Origin: Dyella psychrodurans
Lineage (GTDB): Bacteria > Pseudomonadota > Gammaproteobacteria > Xanthomonadales > Rhodanobacteraceae
Direction of reading: 5' to 3'
Assembly: GCF_003363265.1 (NCBI RefSeq)
Contig: NZ_QRBF01000006.1
Coordinates: forward strand, 132,501-196,500
Length of the DNA stretch: 64,000 nucleotides
Shown here in pieces: positions 54,422 to 63,064 of this stretch. The position numbers and the translations under genes are program-made. Under the pieces are notes generated by a model, which saw only the letters and a list, made by a program, of their open reading frames with translations, was not told the origin of the DNA and searched no databases. Numbering within the stretch: the stretch's first letter is position 1; each line of letters starts with the position of its first letter.

Positions 54422-55933
54422 CTAGAGTCCCGAAACCTGCGGCATGCGCAGTTTTACCAGGCGATTGGCCAGCTCCAGCTCCCACGGCCGGTTGTATTTG
54501 CGGTAGCTGTAACGCCACGACGCGGCCACGCTGAGCGTGCGCTTGGCCCAGCGCGGCGAACGCAGGTCCTGCGCCGTGGGATAACGGCAACGCAGTACCG
54601 TCACGAAGTCGCGGATGCGGCGCCGCAGCTTGTCGGTCAGCCATGGCGCATCCGCGTGGCAGGCGTAGTCGACCCAGTGTTGCTGCGTCCATTCTTCCGG
54701 CGTCTTCGGAAAGACCACCGGTTCGCCGTTGACATCGAGCAGAGGCGCTGAAGGCCGCTTGCCGCGATCCTTTTCGTGACGACTGCTTTCGGGCAACGGC
54801 GTGTAGACGTAGACGATGATCTCGGACTGCGGATTGATGCGCTTCAGCTCGCGGATGAACTCGAACGTGTGCTCGGTTTCTTCTTCCGTGTTTTCCGGCG
54901 GCCCCACCATGAAGGACAGTTCGGGAATCACGCCGTTGCGCCGGCACAGTTCGGCCACTTCCAACGTCTGATCGGGACGCGTGCCCTTGCGGATGTCCTT
55001 GAGCATCTGTCCGCTGGGCGATTCCGCGCCGATGTAAGCCATGCGCAGACGGCTCTTGCGCACCAGCTTCCACGAACTCTCCGACAGTTTCAGCAAGGCG
55101 TCCGAGCGCGCGTAGCACCACCACGGCAGTTCGAGCTTGGCCATGACTTCAAGCAGCGGCACCATGTCTTCTTCGCGGTCGAAGAAGTTGTGGTCGAAAT
55201 ACTGGATCGAATCGGCGCCCAGCTCGTACTTCAGATAGCTGAGTTCGCGCTCCAGCCGCGTGGTGGCAGGCAGCGCCGTGGCGCCGCCGAACATCGCCGC
55301 CACGCCGCAGAACGTGCAGCGGAAGCGGCATCCCACCGAAGCCTGATGCGCGGCGGTACGTCTTCCAAGGAAGGTGCGCGCGAGATAACGACTGGGATCG
55401 CCGAGCTTGTCGTACGACAGCACGGTGTTGGGATCGGCGAGCGAGAACCGACGGCTCGGGTTGTGGACGATCTCGCCGTCGACCTTACGCGACAGGCTGC
55501 CGATCTTTGCCAGCGACGATGCATCACCCGTACTCAGCGCCGTCATCAGCGCCGGAAAACTTTCCTCGCCCTGCCCACGGATGGCGTAATCGACATACGG
55601 CGCGGCAAGCGCCGTATCCGTGTAAAGCGTGGGGAAATAGCCACCCCACACAATGGGCATGTCGGGAAAATGTTCGCGCACTGCCTTCGACACTTCGATC
55701 GACGGCGCCATCTGCGGACCGCCCATCACGCTGATGCCCACGGCATCGAAGCGGCGCGTTCGCAGTGCGTGCAAGGTGTCGTTGACGAAATCGCGGTCGA
55801 CATTGCCGTCGATGATGTCGCTGCTGCCGCTCTTGTCGAGCGCGGCGGCGAGGTGCAGCAGCGACAGCGGAAACCGCGCGCTGGAGCGCGACGTGACGGT
55901 CGGATTGATCAGCAGCGTATGCGGGCGCGTCAT
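54422..55933 (-). CDS. B12-binding radical SAM protein
   Basis: A 503-aa protein with an N-terminal cobalamin-binding-type domain (VGISVMGGPQMAPSIEVSK, PIVWGGYFPTL) and a radical SAM domain with C202xxxC206xxC209 (GCRFRCTFCG). Its length equals the plus-strand radical SAM gene, but the sequences differ clearly. BchE-like order; probably methylates or rearranges a sugar, lipid or peptide. Its ATG overlaps the stop of a 10-codon mini-ORF by 4 nt. Confidence 0.93.
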   Translation of the reverse strand: MTRPHTLLINPTVTSRSSARFPLSLLHLAAALDKSGSSDIIDGNVDRDFVNDTLHALRTRRFDAVGISVMGGPQMAPSIEVSKAVREHFPDMPIVWGGYFPTLYTDTALAAPYVDYAIRGQGEESFPALMTALSTGDASSLAKIGSLSRKVDGEIVHNPSRRFSLADPNTVLSYDKLGDPSRYLARTFLGRRTAAHQASVGCRFRCTFCGVAAMFGGATALPATTRLERELSYLKYELGADSIQYFDHNFFDREEDMVPLLEVMAKLELPWWCYARSDALLKLSESSWKLVRKSRLRMAYIGAESPSGQMLKDIRKGTRPDQTLEVAELCRRNGVIPELSFMVGPPENTEEETEHTFEFIRELKRINPQSEIIVYVYTPLPESSRHEKDRGKRPSAPLLDVNGEPVVFPKTPEEWTQQHWVDYACHADAPWLTDKLRRRIRDFVTVLRCRYPTAQDLRSPRWAKRTLSVAASWRYSYRKYNRPWELELANRLVKLRMPQVSGL

Positions 55934-55962
55934 TGGTGCGTATCGAGGGCGGTAAAGGTCAT
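55930..55962 (-). CDS. 10-codon mini-ORF with ATGA overlaps on both sides
   Basis: Between the methyltransferase and radical SAM genes, ATG (55962) overlaps the methyltransferase stop (ATGA) and its own TGA overlaps the radical SAM start (ATGA). It reads 10 codons (MTFTALDTHQ). This can carry ribosomes from one gene to the next; a functional peptide is less likely. Confidence 0.35.
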   Translation of the reverse strand: MTFTALDTHQ

Positions 55963-56657
55963 GGCGTTCTCCGCAGCTGGAATACCAGGGCCACGGGAAC
56001 TTCCAGTGCCATGCGGTCGAAGTGGGCGTCGCCGGGGACGTCTTCCGGATCGAGCATGGGTTCCAGCACTTGCTCGATGTCCAGCCCGACGTGGGCGCAG
56101 GCGGCGTGCCAGTGACTGTAGCGATGCGCTTTATGCCGCACGGCATAGCGCTGTCCATCGCATTTGAAGTCGCGCAGCCATCCGAGCGCGTGGCCGATCG
56201 GATGCACGTCGCTGCACAACACCGTGCCGCCAGGGCGCGTCACACGGCACAACTCGGCCAGCGATTGTTCGAGGTCGTCGAGATGGCCGATCACCAGGCC
56301 GCAGATGGTCAGGTCCGCCCAGGCGTCGGGCGTCGGCAGCGAGGTCAGGCTTCCCTGCACAAGGCGCACGTCCGCGTCGAAGCGATACTCACGCAATTCC
56401 TGCGCCGCGCGTTGCAACATTTCCAGCGACAGGTCCACGCCCTTCACGCGCATCGCGCCGCGCTGCAGCGCGTGCAGCATGTAACGGCCGCTGCCGCAGC
56501 CGGCGTCGAGCACGGTTTGTCCGTGCAGTCCTTCCGGCATCAGCGCGAGCATGGCGCGCTCCTCGGCCTGCATGACCGGATTGTGGGCGCGCGCCGGGTA
56601 ATTCGGTGCCCACAAGGCATAGGCTTTTGCCGGCGTAAGGACGGGCGTGTGCGGCAT
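55959..56657 (-). CDS. Class I SAM-dependent methyltransferase
   Basis: A 232-aa methyltransferase. SAM motif I is VLDAGCGSGRY at about 49-59, with motif II VKGVDLSLEML and GTVLCSDVHP. Type-11-like family with a small cap; methylates an O, N or C site of an unknown small molecule. Its ATG overlaps the amidohydrolase stop (TGATG), its own stop overlaps the mini-ORF. Confidence 0.92.
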   Translation of the reverse strand: MPHTPVLTPAKAYALWAPNYPARAHNPVMQAEERAMLALMPEGLHGQTVLDAGCGSGRYMLHALQRGAMRVKGVDLSLEMLQRAAQELREYRFDADVRLVQGSLTSLPTPDAWADLTICGLVIGHLDDLEQSLAELCRVTRPGGTVLCSDVHPIGHALGWLRDFKCDGQRYAVRHKAHRYSHWHAACAHVGLDIEQVLEPMLDPEDVPGDAHFDRMALEVPVALVFQLRRTP

Positions 56658-57889
56658 CAGTGATACCTAGCCTCCACGGCGACATCGCACGCGCGTTCGT
56701 CCCAGTCGGCGATGCGCTCCAGTCCTGGCTCGAGTGCGATCAGCGCGGGTTCGGCGAGATGTTTGGCGAGCAGTTTCGGTTTGCCATCCAGCTTCACCGG
56801 CACGGCTTCCGTGCCGGTCACCGCGAACCATTCGGCGAAATCGGTATCGGCGATTTGCGGAACGCCATCGCGCACCACCGCGCGGATCTGGCTGCGCTCG
56901 ATGCCCACGAGACTGCGAACCGCGTCGCCGCCGCGATCCTCGGCGATCACCAGATCCGCATGCGCGCCAGGCAGCAGCGCGCCGCGCGATGGAAGTCGCA
57001 GGATGCGTGCCGCCTGTGTGGTGGCAAGTCCAAGCAATTGCGCTGCACCGAGTTCGCAGGTATCAACGATGGCACGCCATTCGTCCAGCAGATCGCGCTC
57101 GCCGCTGAGTCGCGAATCGCTGCCCAGCGCAAGCCGGCCGGCTTCGCACAAACGACGCGGATCGAGCGAGCGTCCCAACAAGGTGCGATTGCTGCCTGGA
57201 CACCAGATCACTGCCGCGCCGCAGGCGATCACGCGCTCGATGTCCTGCTCGCGCAAACCGACGCCATGAATCAGAACGCTGTTGGCCGACAGACATCCCA
57301 GCATGTCCAACTGTGCCAGCTCTGTCTGCGCGACCGCATCGGTGCCTTCGGCCAGGTGAATCATCCAGGGCCATTCCGCCGGCGTCGCCAAAAAGCTCTG
57401 CTGCACCGGCGGGCCATATTCCTGCCAACCGAGCGTATAGCTCCAGCCGTAGTTGCGCAGCAACGCCACGGGAAAATCCGGCTCGTCGAGTACCGGATGC
57501 CAGGGATCGTGATGCGCCACGCAAGTGGTACCGGCAAGCAGGTTCTTCAGCGCGCCGTGCCGCAGGCGCAGCGCTTTGGGTATCCGCAGCGCGGCCGAAA
57601 CATCCGCATCCTGAAAATGTGCCTGGAACGCCGCGATCCAGGCATAGCTGTTCGGAAAAGGTATATCCGGTATCAGTGGAGGCACGGCATTGACATGCAG
57701 GTGGTCGTGCGCATTGATCAGGGCCGGAAAAATCAGGTGATCGCGAAGATCGAGCTGATACGCCCATGCCGCCCTGGACGAACCGACGCGTCCTGCGCGT
57801 ATCGGCAACGGTGCGCGCGTCACACCTTCCGGCGTCACCGTAGCCGCGAGGCAAAGACTGGCGTTCGTTCGTACGGGCGACGTATTCAC
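56657..57889 (-). CDS. Amidohydrolase family protein
   Basis: A 410-aa metal-dependent hydrolase of the TIM-barrel amidohydrolase family: metal-binding INAHDHLH (His61, His63-65 region), HHDPWHP, HLAEGTDA and GSDSRLSGERD. The N- and C-terminal beta regions and ADLVIAED give the usual layout of the cytosine deaminase/MtaD/chlorohydrolase group. Likely deaminates or dechlorinates a ring, or opens an amide. Start is GTG at 57889, 4 bp after the upstream methyltransferase stop. Confidence 0.9.
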   Translation of the reverse strand: MNTSPVRTNASLCLAATVTPEGVTRAPLPIRAGRVGSSRAAWAYQLDLRDHLIFPALINAHDHLHVNAVPPLIPDIPFPNSYAWIAAFQAHFQDADVSAALRIPKALRLRHGALKNLLAGTTCVAHHDPWHPVLDEPDFPVALLRNYGWSYTLGWQEYGPPVQQSFLATPAEWPWMIHLAEGTDAVAQTELAQLDMLGCLSANSVLIHGVGLREQDIERVIACGAAVIWCPGSNRTLLGRSLDPRRLCEAGRLALGSDSRLSGERDLLDEWRAIVDTCELGAAQLLGLATTQAARILRLPSRGALLPGAHADLVIAEDRGGDAVRSLVGIERSQIRAVVRDGVPQIADTDFAEWFAVTGTEAVPVKLDGKPKLLAKHLAEPALIALEPGLERIADWDERACDVAVEARYH

Positions 57890-57893
57890 GGAT

Positions 57894-58703
57894 TCAGCGC
57901 CGACGCATCACGATAAGGAAGTGATCGCCCATGTCGCGCAGCAGCGGCAGCGCACCGTAGCGATCGTCGAGCCGGCCCAGGCGCTCGAACCTCTCGCGAT
58001 GGCGCCGGTAGACATCCACCAGATAGGGTGGCGGCATGAACAGGCTCAGCGCCCGGTAGCTCTCGAGCGAAAAATGATCGGCGAAGGCGCGATAGAACTC
58101 GCGCGGCAGGTAGTAATACGTCCAGATGGTGTGGCGATTCATGCCCACCGCCGTCGCGCCGCGCGCAGCGCGCACGGTCGCACGCTTGATGCGGCCCTTC
58201 AGCGCGTAGTACCCGACTTCCCACGGGCAGATCCGCCCGATCACCGAAAACACCAGCATGCCGCCCGGCCGCAGCAACCGTTCGCATTCGGCCGCGACGA
58301 CGCGCAGATCGGGTGCGCAATTGAGCGGACCGAAGTTCGAGTAGACGGCGTCGAACCGGTCGTCGAGCCGGTCGAGCTGATGGATACCGACATGCATCGC
58401 CTGCACGCGCGACATAAGTCCTGCTTCGTCGGCGCGTGCGCGCGTGCGCGCGACCATTTCCGGCGACCAGTCGGTGGCGACGACGTGATGACCTTGCCGC
58501 GCGAACTCGGCCGCATCAATGCCGGTGCCGCAACCGAGGTCGAGCAGGCGGGAACCCGGAGGCACGGCATCGCGCACGGTATCCCACAAGGTCAGCCGCA
58601 TGCGCTGGATCAGCTCGTTGTTGCCACGAGGACCGTCGTAGTCGGCCGCGACGCTGTCGAAGGCGCGTTGCGTATCGAGCAGTTGCGTCTCGTCGAGCGC
58701 CAT
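57894..58703 (-). CDS. Class I SAM-dependent methyltransferase
   Basis: A 269-aa methyltransferase with SAM motif LLDLGCGTGID at about 53-63, VVATDWSPEMV and NFGPLNCAPDL; a large C-terminal region (YYLPREFYRAF...) may bind the acceptor. Start at 58703 has GGAAG 7 nt upstream; ATG at 58709 is an alternative. It is unlike the second methyltransferase at 55959. Confidence 0.91.
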   Translation of the reverse strand: MALDETQLLDTQRAFDSVAADYDGPRGNNELIQRMRLTLWDTVRDAVPPGSRLLDLGCGTGIDAAEFARQGHHVVATDWSPEMVARTRARADEAGLMSRVQAMHVGIHQLDRLDDRFDAVYSNFGPLNCAPDLRVVAAECERLLRPGGMLVFSVIGRICPWEVGYYALKGRIKRATVRAARGATAVGMNRHTIWTYYYLPREFYRAFADHFSLESYRALSLFMPPPYLVDVYRRHRERFERLGRLDDRYGALPLLRDMGDHFLIVMRRR

Positions 58704-58779
58704 CGTCATGCTTCCGGTTTCAAGTTTGTATGCTCTGCTCACTTCGATTTCCGTTCCACCAGATGGCAAGCGACGCCTT

Positions 58780-59679
58780 CTAATCCGTAAGTGCGTGAAC
58801 GGGCTTTTTTGGTTGAATGCTTTTTCCGAGCGCATGCCGCGTTGTTGCGGCACGCCGCAAGGCATTTCGCGCAATCGCGGCCAGGGCTCCCAGGAGCAAG
58901 CCGAGCACCAGGCCCACGGCCCACATCAACACGGGATTGGGAAACGCCTGCCTGTCCGGCACGTACACCGGCCACATCAGCGATGTGTCGTAGGTGTATG
59001 CAGCGCTGAGACGATCGGCGAGCTCGCCTTCCGCCTGCTGCAAGGCGTGCACTTCTTCGTTCTTGCTGGACAGCAACGCGCTCGCCAGCACGGAGCCCGG
59101 TGCATTCTTGCCTCCCGCGTCGCCTTGGTTGCCCGGTGCGGCCGCCTGCTGCAGCCGGTCGCGGTCGGCCAGGGCAGCCTGCAGCTCTTTCTGCACTTCA
59201 TCGAGATGCCTATGCGCACGCGCCAGCGGCATGGCCTCGATGCGCCGATGGATCGCCTGCAACTGGGTCATCGTGGCGGTAGCAAGCTGATCGGCCTGTT
59301 GCGGCGAATACGCGCGCAGGGTCAGCTTGATGAGCGGCCCCGCATACGGCAGCGGCTCCAACTTCAGGCTCTTGCGATAAAGATGGGCGTCGCGCGCGTC
59401 CGGCGAGAGGCCAACGCTTTTCACCACATCGTTCTGGAAAGACAGGAGTTGCAAGCGCTCCATCACGCGCTGCAAGGGTTCGGCCTTCGGATCCTGGCCG
59501 GGCGGCACGGCACCCACCTGTCCGATCTGGATCCAGGCCGTCGCTTCCCATTGCGGCCTGGCGACATGGATGAAGGCAAAAGTCGCCGCCAGCACCAGCA
59601 GCAACGGCGCCGCAAACCATTTCCATTCGCGGACCAGGATCCGCCACGTATCGATCAAGTAAATTTCATCGTGTTCCAT
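58780..59679 (-). CDS. Wzz-type chain-length determinant protein
   Basis: A 299-aa inner-membrane protein: first membrane helix about 21-40 (WFAAPLLLVLAATFAFIHV), a periplasmic coiled-coil-rich domain (about 100-230 with ALADRDRLQQAAA) and a second helix near the C-terminus (LMWAVGLVLGLLLGALAAI). This is the Wzz/polysaccharide co-polymerase topology; no tyrosine-kinase domain follows. It sets O-antigen or capsule chain length. ATG at 59679; upstream extension is low quality. 10 bp after the Wzy gene. Confidence 0.87.
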   Translation of the reverse strand: MEHDEIYLIDTWRILVREWKWFAAPLLLVLAATFAFIHVARPQWEATAWIQIGQVGAVPPGQDPKAEPLQRVMERLQLLSFQNDVVKSVGLSPDARDAHLYRKSLKLEPLPYAGPLIKLTLRAYSPQQADQLATATMTQLQAIHRRIEAMPLARAHRHLDEVQKELQAALADRDRLQQAAAPGNQGDAGGKNAPGSVLASALLSSKNEEVHALQQAEGELADRLSAAYTYDTSLMWPVYVPDRQAFPNPVLMWAVGLVLGLLLGALAAIARNALRRAATTRHALGKSIQPKKPVHALTD

Positions 59680-59689
59680 CGTCTTGGAC

Positions 59690-60859
59690 TCACTGCAACG
59701 TTGGTGAAGACATCGTTCGAGCGACTGTCGCGGCATGTTCCCTCTCCACCGACGGCGCCCTCCTGTTCGGCAACCACGCCGCGAGCATTTGCATGACCAT
59801 GCACAGCACGACAAAGCCGATGTTGGTCCACGTGAATGCCTGCGGCGCGAACGGCGACATCACGCAGACATACGACATGCGCAGAAAGACGAGCCACGCG
59901 AACAACGAAACCGGCGGATGCAGGCGCCGCACGCTCCACCACAGCATGGCGTACAGCGTGAGGATCGAAGCCACCGCGCCCATGGGACCCAGCGCCATGA
60001 GGAACGGAAAGAACTCCGTGCCGACGTTGATGTTGGGCGCATCCAGCGGAATGCTCGTTCCGGCCGTCGCGATGGACCCCGCCATGGGAACCACCTGATT
60101 GACGAGGAAGCTGGCGTTCGAATAATGCTTGGCCAGCATCGCTCCAAAGTTGTACGGGCCGGCGGTGACGTAAAGCAGCAGCCATTTGATGCCCTGGGGT
60201 GCGTCGCGATACATCGCACTGAAAGGCAGCGTGACGGTATCCAGCGTGCCCGACCGCAGGATGCCCAGCACCGAAAAAGCGGCGGCGCCTGCCACGGCCA
60301 GAAAACCGACGCTCTTCCACGGCAACGGCCTCGACTCGTCGCGCCGGAACATCACCACCAGCGCGAATGAGAACAGTGACGCGAAGATCCGGTTGCGGTC
60401 GATCACCAGCACTGGAAAAGCCAATCCCGCGACAACGAGCAGATTGCGCAACCACTTGCTCCGCGCACAGAGCAGCCCGATGGGCGGCAGCGCCCAGCAC
60501 ATGTCGGAAATGTGCCGAATGTGTTCGTGCCCGCCTTCCATGCTGGCGTAGGACGACGGATTGTCGATCAGCGGAATGGGAAACAGCGTCAGGTCGAGCA
60601 GGCAGAAGAACATCACTCCGCACGCGAACGCCATGGCAACGAACGACTCGCGCGTGCCGATGTAGCTGCCTGCGCGAAACTGGGCAAACCCGGGAAGCCG
60701 CGATCCGAACAGCGCGTCCACCAGCATGATCGCGAGCGCGGTGACGGCCAGCAGCAACACGCCCTCCAGATAGCTTTCCGACAGGTCGTAGGTGAGACAC
60801 GTGAGTCCGCACGACAGCAGGATGGGAAGCGAGAGATAGGTGGAAGGAAGGCGCAGCAT
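59690..60859 (-). CDS. O-antigen/oligosaccharide polymerase (Wzy-like)
   Basis: A 389-aa integral membrane protein with about 10-12 helices and large periplasmic loops, placed between a GT2 and Wzz genes. Overall hydropathy and the position fit Wzy-type polymerases, which link repeat units in the periplasm; the primary sequence of this family is too divergent for a motif test. GGAGG lies 9 nt before the ATG. Confidence 0.82.
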   Translation of the reverse strand: MLRLPSTYLSLPILLSCGLTCLTYDLSESYLEGVLLLAVTALAIMLVDALFGSRLPGFAQFRAGSYIGTRESFVAMAFACGVMFFCLLDLTLFPIPLIDNPSSYASMEGGHEHIRHISDMCWALPPIGLLCARSKWLRNLLVVAGLAFPVLVIDRNRIFASLFSFALVVMFRRDESRPLPWKSVGFLAVAGAAAFSVLGILRSGTLDTVTLPFSAMYRDAPQGIKWLLLYVTAGPYNFGAMLAKHYSNASFLVNQVVPMAGSIATAGTSIPLDAPNINVGTEFFPFLMALGPMGAVASILTLYAMLWWSVRRLHPPVSLFAWLVFLRMSYVCVMSPFAPQAFTWTNIGFVVLCMVMQMLAAWLPNRRAPSVEREHAATVARTMSSPTLQ

Positions 60860-60863
60860 GCCG

Positions 60864-61817
60864 TCAGGCCTCCTTGATCACCGAATGAGCCGTCGGCAAT
60901 CCCAGTTTCGAGACCAGGATCAGCGACAGATACATCGTCATATGAAACACGAGCAGCAGCAGGCGCCGCTGCAGGAAGGCGATCTTGGCGCCGATGAAAT
61001 GGGCCTGCGCCTTGAGCAGCGTCCGGTAAGGCTCCTCGAACAGGTGCGCGCGGCGCATGGCGACATGGCGCGATTCGATCAGGTTGACGACGCGCGTTTC
61101 CCGATGCCGCGTCTTGCTCAGATTGTTGCCGTGGATGCGATACGCGCAGACGGTGACATCGATGAAGCCCAGCCCGTCGCGCGCTGCCAGGCGCAGGAAG
61201 AAATCCCAGTCGTCGATGCGTAGCCCTTCGGTCCAGCGATCGACCGTATCGAGCGCATTCTTTCGAACCAGCGCGACCGGTCCCCCGATGGCCCACTGGC
61301 TGATGACGGCACGGCGTATGCCTTCGTTGGAGCGATAGAGCTTCTTGTTCGCGCCGTGGAGATCGTGCATGCCGCTGCCATGCAGGATCAGCCCGTTCTC
61401 ATCGACGACGATCGAATCGCCCACCACCGCCTTCTTGAACGGATGCGTCATCAGATAGCGAACCTGGGCTTCCAGGCCACCCGGCAGCAGGTAGTCGTCG
61501 CTGGCGCCAAGGCGGAGAAATTCGCCGTGAGCGCGGGCCGCCAGTTCGTTCAAGGTCGCGGCAATGCCCCGGTTGGCGCGGCGCACATATTCCACGCGCA
61601 GCTTGTCGCCATGCCGGGCCATCCATTCCACGATGCGTTCGTGCGTGCCGTCGGTGGAACCGTCATCGATGATGATGATTTCCTTGGACGGATACAGGTC
61701 TTCCAGCACGCTGTCCAGGCAGCGTTGCACGAAGCGTTCGTGGTTGTAGGCGGGAATGAGCACCGAGACCAGCGGCATGGTCTGCGGCTTCGTCGGCATG
61801 GCGTCGGCCACGGTCAT
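60864..61817 (-). CDS. GT2 family glycosyltransferase
   Basis: A 317-aa GT-A glycosyltransferase: PLVSVLIPAYNHERFVQRCLDSV split by NHER at the N-terminus, IIIIDDGSTDGTHER, LGASDDYLLPGG and DDWDFFLRLA, all classical family 2 blocks with the DxD-type acidic pair. A hydrophobic C-terminal segment (LLLLVFHMTMYLSLILVSKLG) may hold it at the membrane. Its ATG overlaps the flippase stop (ATGA at 61814-61817). Confidence 0.93.
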   Translation of the reverse strand: MTVADAMPTKPQTMPLVSVLIPAYNHERFVQRCLDSVLEDLYPSKEIIIIDDGSTDGTHERIVEWMARHGDKLRVEYVRRANRGIAATLNELAARAHGEFLRLGASDDYLLPGGLEAQVRYLMTHPFKKAVVGDSIVVDENGLILHGSGMHDLHGANKKLYRSNEGIRRAVISQWAIGGPVALVRKNALDTVDRWTEGLRIDDWDFFLRLAARDGLGFIDVTVCAYRIHGNNLSKTRHRETRVVNLIESRHVAMRRAHLFEEPYRTLLKAQAHFIGAKIAFLQRRLLLLVFHMTMYLSLILVSKLGLPTAHSVIKEA

Positions 61818-63064
61818 GTTTCCCCCAGATAACGTCGCGCCACCAGCACGTTGAACACGAGATAGAGCAGATAGTTGACCGCGAAGGCGTACATGGCGCC
61901 GACGAGTCCGAAGTAAGCCGTGAACAGGTAGACCAGCGCGAGGTAGCTGACGGCGAACACGCATTCGGAGATCACGAACAGCCGCGTCATCGCCTTGGCC
62001 AGCATCAGATACGAAAGCACGAACGAGGCGATCTTGACGACGTCGCCGATCAGCTGCGGACCGTACAACGCATTGGCGGCGGTGAAGTCGGCGCTGAACA
62101 GGAGATGGGTTACCCAGTTCCGCAGCACATACACCACGGCCGCCAGCACGATGACGGCGGGCAGCAGATGGCGATACGCGCTGCGTAGCTCCAACGCCAG
62201 CGAGGCGCGTTCGTGCGTCGACGCCAGCTTGGGCAGGTAGTAGATGTTGATGGCCGTGGTGAGGAACAGCAGATACGCATCCGACACCTTGCTGACCGCC
62301 TGCCAGTAGCCGACCTGCTCCCAGCCGAACTGCAGCGCCAGATGATTGCGCACGGCGATGTTGATCAACGGCGGCAACAGCGCGGAGGTGAGCGTCATCA
62401 CTGAAAATGCCGCCAGCCGCGTGGTCATCTCGCGATCGAACCGCATGCGCAGCATGCTGCGGCGGAAATACGGGCTGCGCCACCACGCGGGCAAACCGAC
62501 GACCAGCGTCAGCACCTGCCCCACCACCAGCGCCAGCAGCGCCCCATAAAGATGCAACCAGCGCGACAGCCCGACGACCATCACCACGCCGGTCGCCGAA
62601 CCCAGCACTTGCACAAATGCGAGCCGGCGCACGTCCATGAAGCCGTTGATCACCGCGAGGATGTAGTTGACGAGCGCAATGCCGAGTTGCGCGACGGCGA
62701 GTATGCGGATCAGGCTTTCGTAGTGGGAATCGCCCAACAGCCACAGTGCGATCTGCCGGCTGAAGAGCAGCGCCGCGCATCCCATCAGGCACGATGCACA
62801 TAAGGCATACCAGAGCGCCGCCGACAGCAGCCGCGACAGCCGCTGCGCGTCGTGGCGATATTCGGCGACGTACTTGACGATGCCCGCGCTGATGCCGCCG
62901 CCGGCCAGCACCGCGAGCAGCGACATCAGGCTCATGAACTGCCCGAGCTTGCCGACGCCTTCCGGCCCCGCGAACCATGCCACCAGCTTGATGACCACCA
63001 GGCCCGCGGCCAATCGCGCCGCGGTGGCGATGGTCGTATAGAAGCCGGTGCGCACGAAATTCAT
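61814..63064 (-). CDS. Wzx-type oligosaccharide flippase
   Basis: A 416-aa polytopic membrane protein with about 12 helices ([36 protein letters not shown] at the N-terminus split into two helices) of the MOP/WzxE-like family. It should flip undecaprenyl-linked repeat units to the periplasm. Start at 63064; the ATG overlaps the stop of the DegT gene and its own stop overlaps the GT2 start, so the operon is tight. Confidence 0.92.
   Translation of the reverse strand: MNFVRTGFYTTIATAARLAAGLVVIKLVAWFAGPEGVGKLGQFMSLMSLLAVLAGGGISAGIVKYVAEYRHDAQRLSRLLSAALWYALCASCLMGCAALLFSRQIALWLLGDSHYESLIRILAVAQLGIALVNYILAVINGFMDVRRLAFVQVLGSATGVVMVVGLSRWLHLYGALLALVVGQVLTLVVGLPAWWRSPYFRRSMLRMRFDREMTTRLAAFSVMTLTSALLPPLINIAVRNHLALQFGWEQVGYWQAVSKVSDAYLLFLTTAINIYYLPKLASTHERASLALELRSAYRHLLPAVIVLAAVVYVLRNWVTHLLFSADFTAANALYGPQLIGDVVKIASFVLSYLMLAKAMTRLFVISECVFAVSYLALVYLFTAYFGLVGAMYAFAVNYLLYLVFNVLVARRYLGET

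Noticed and set aside
54776-56167. 463-codon plus-strand frame over the second radical SAM gene
   Set aside because: Antisense shadow of a gene with a clear cluster motif and coupled neighbours.
56660-57916. 418-codon plus-strand frame over the amidohydrolase
   Set aside because: Antisense shadow; metal-binding motifs are on the minus strand.
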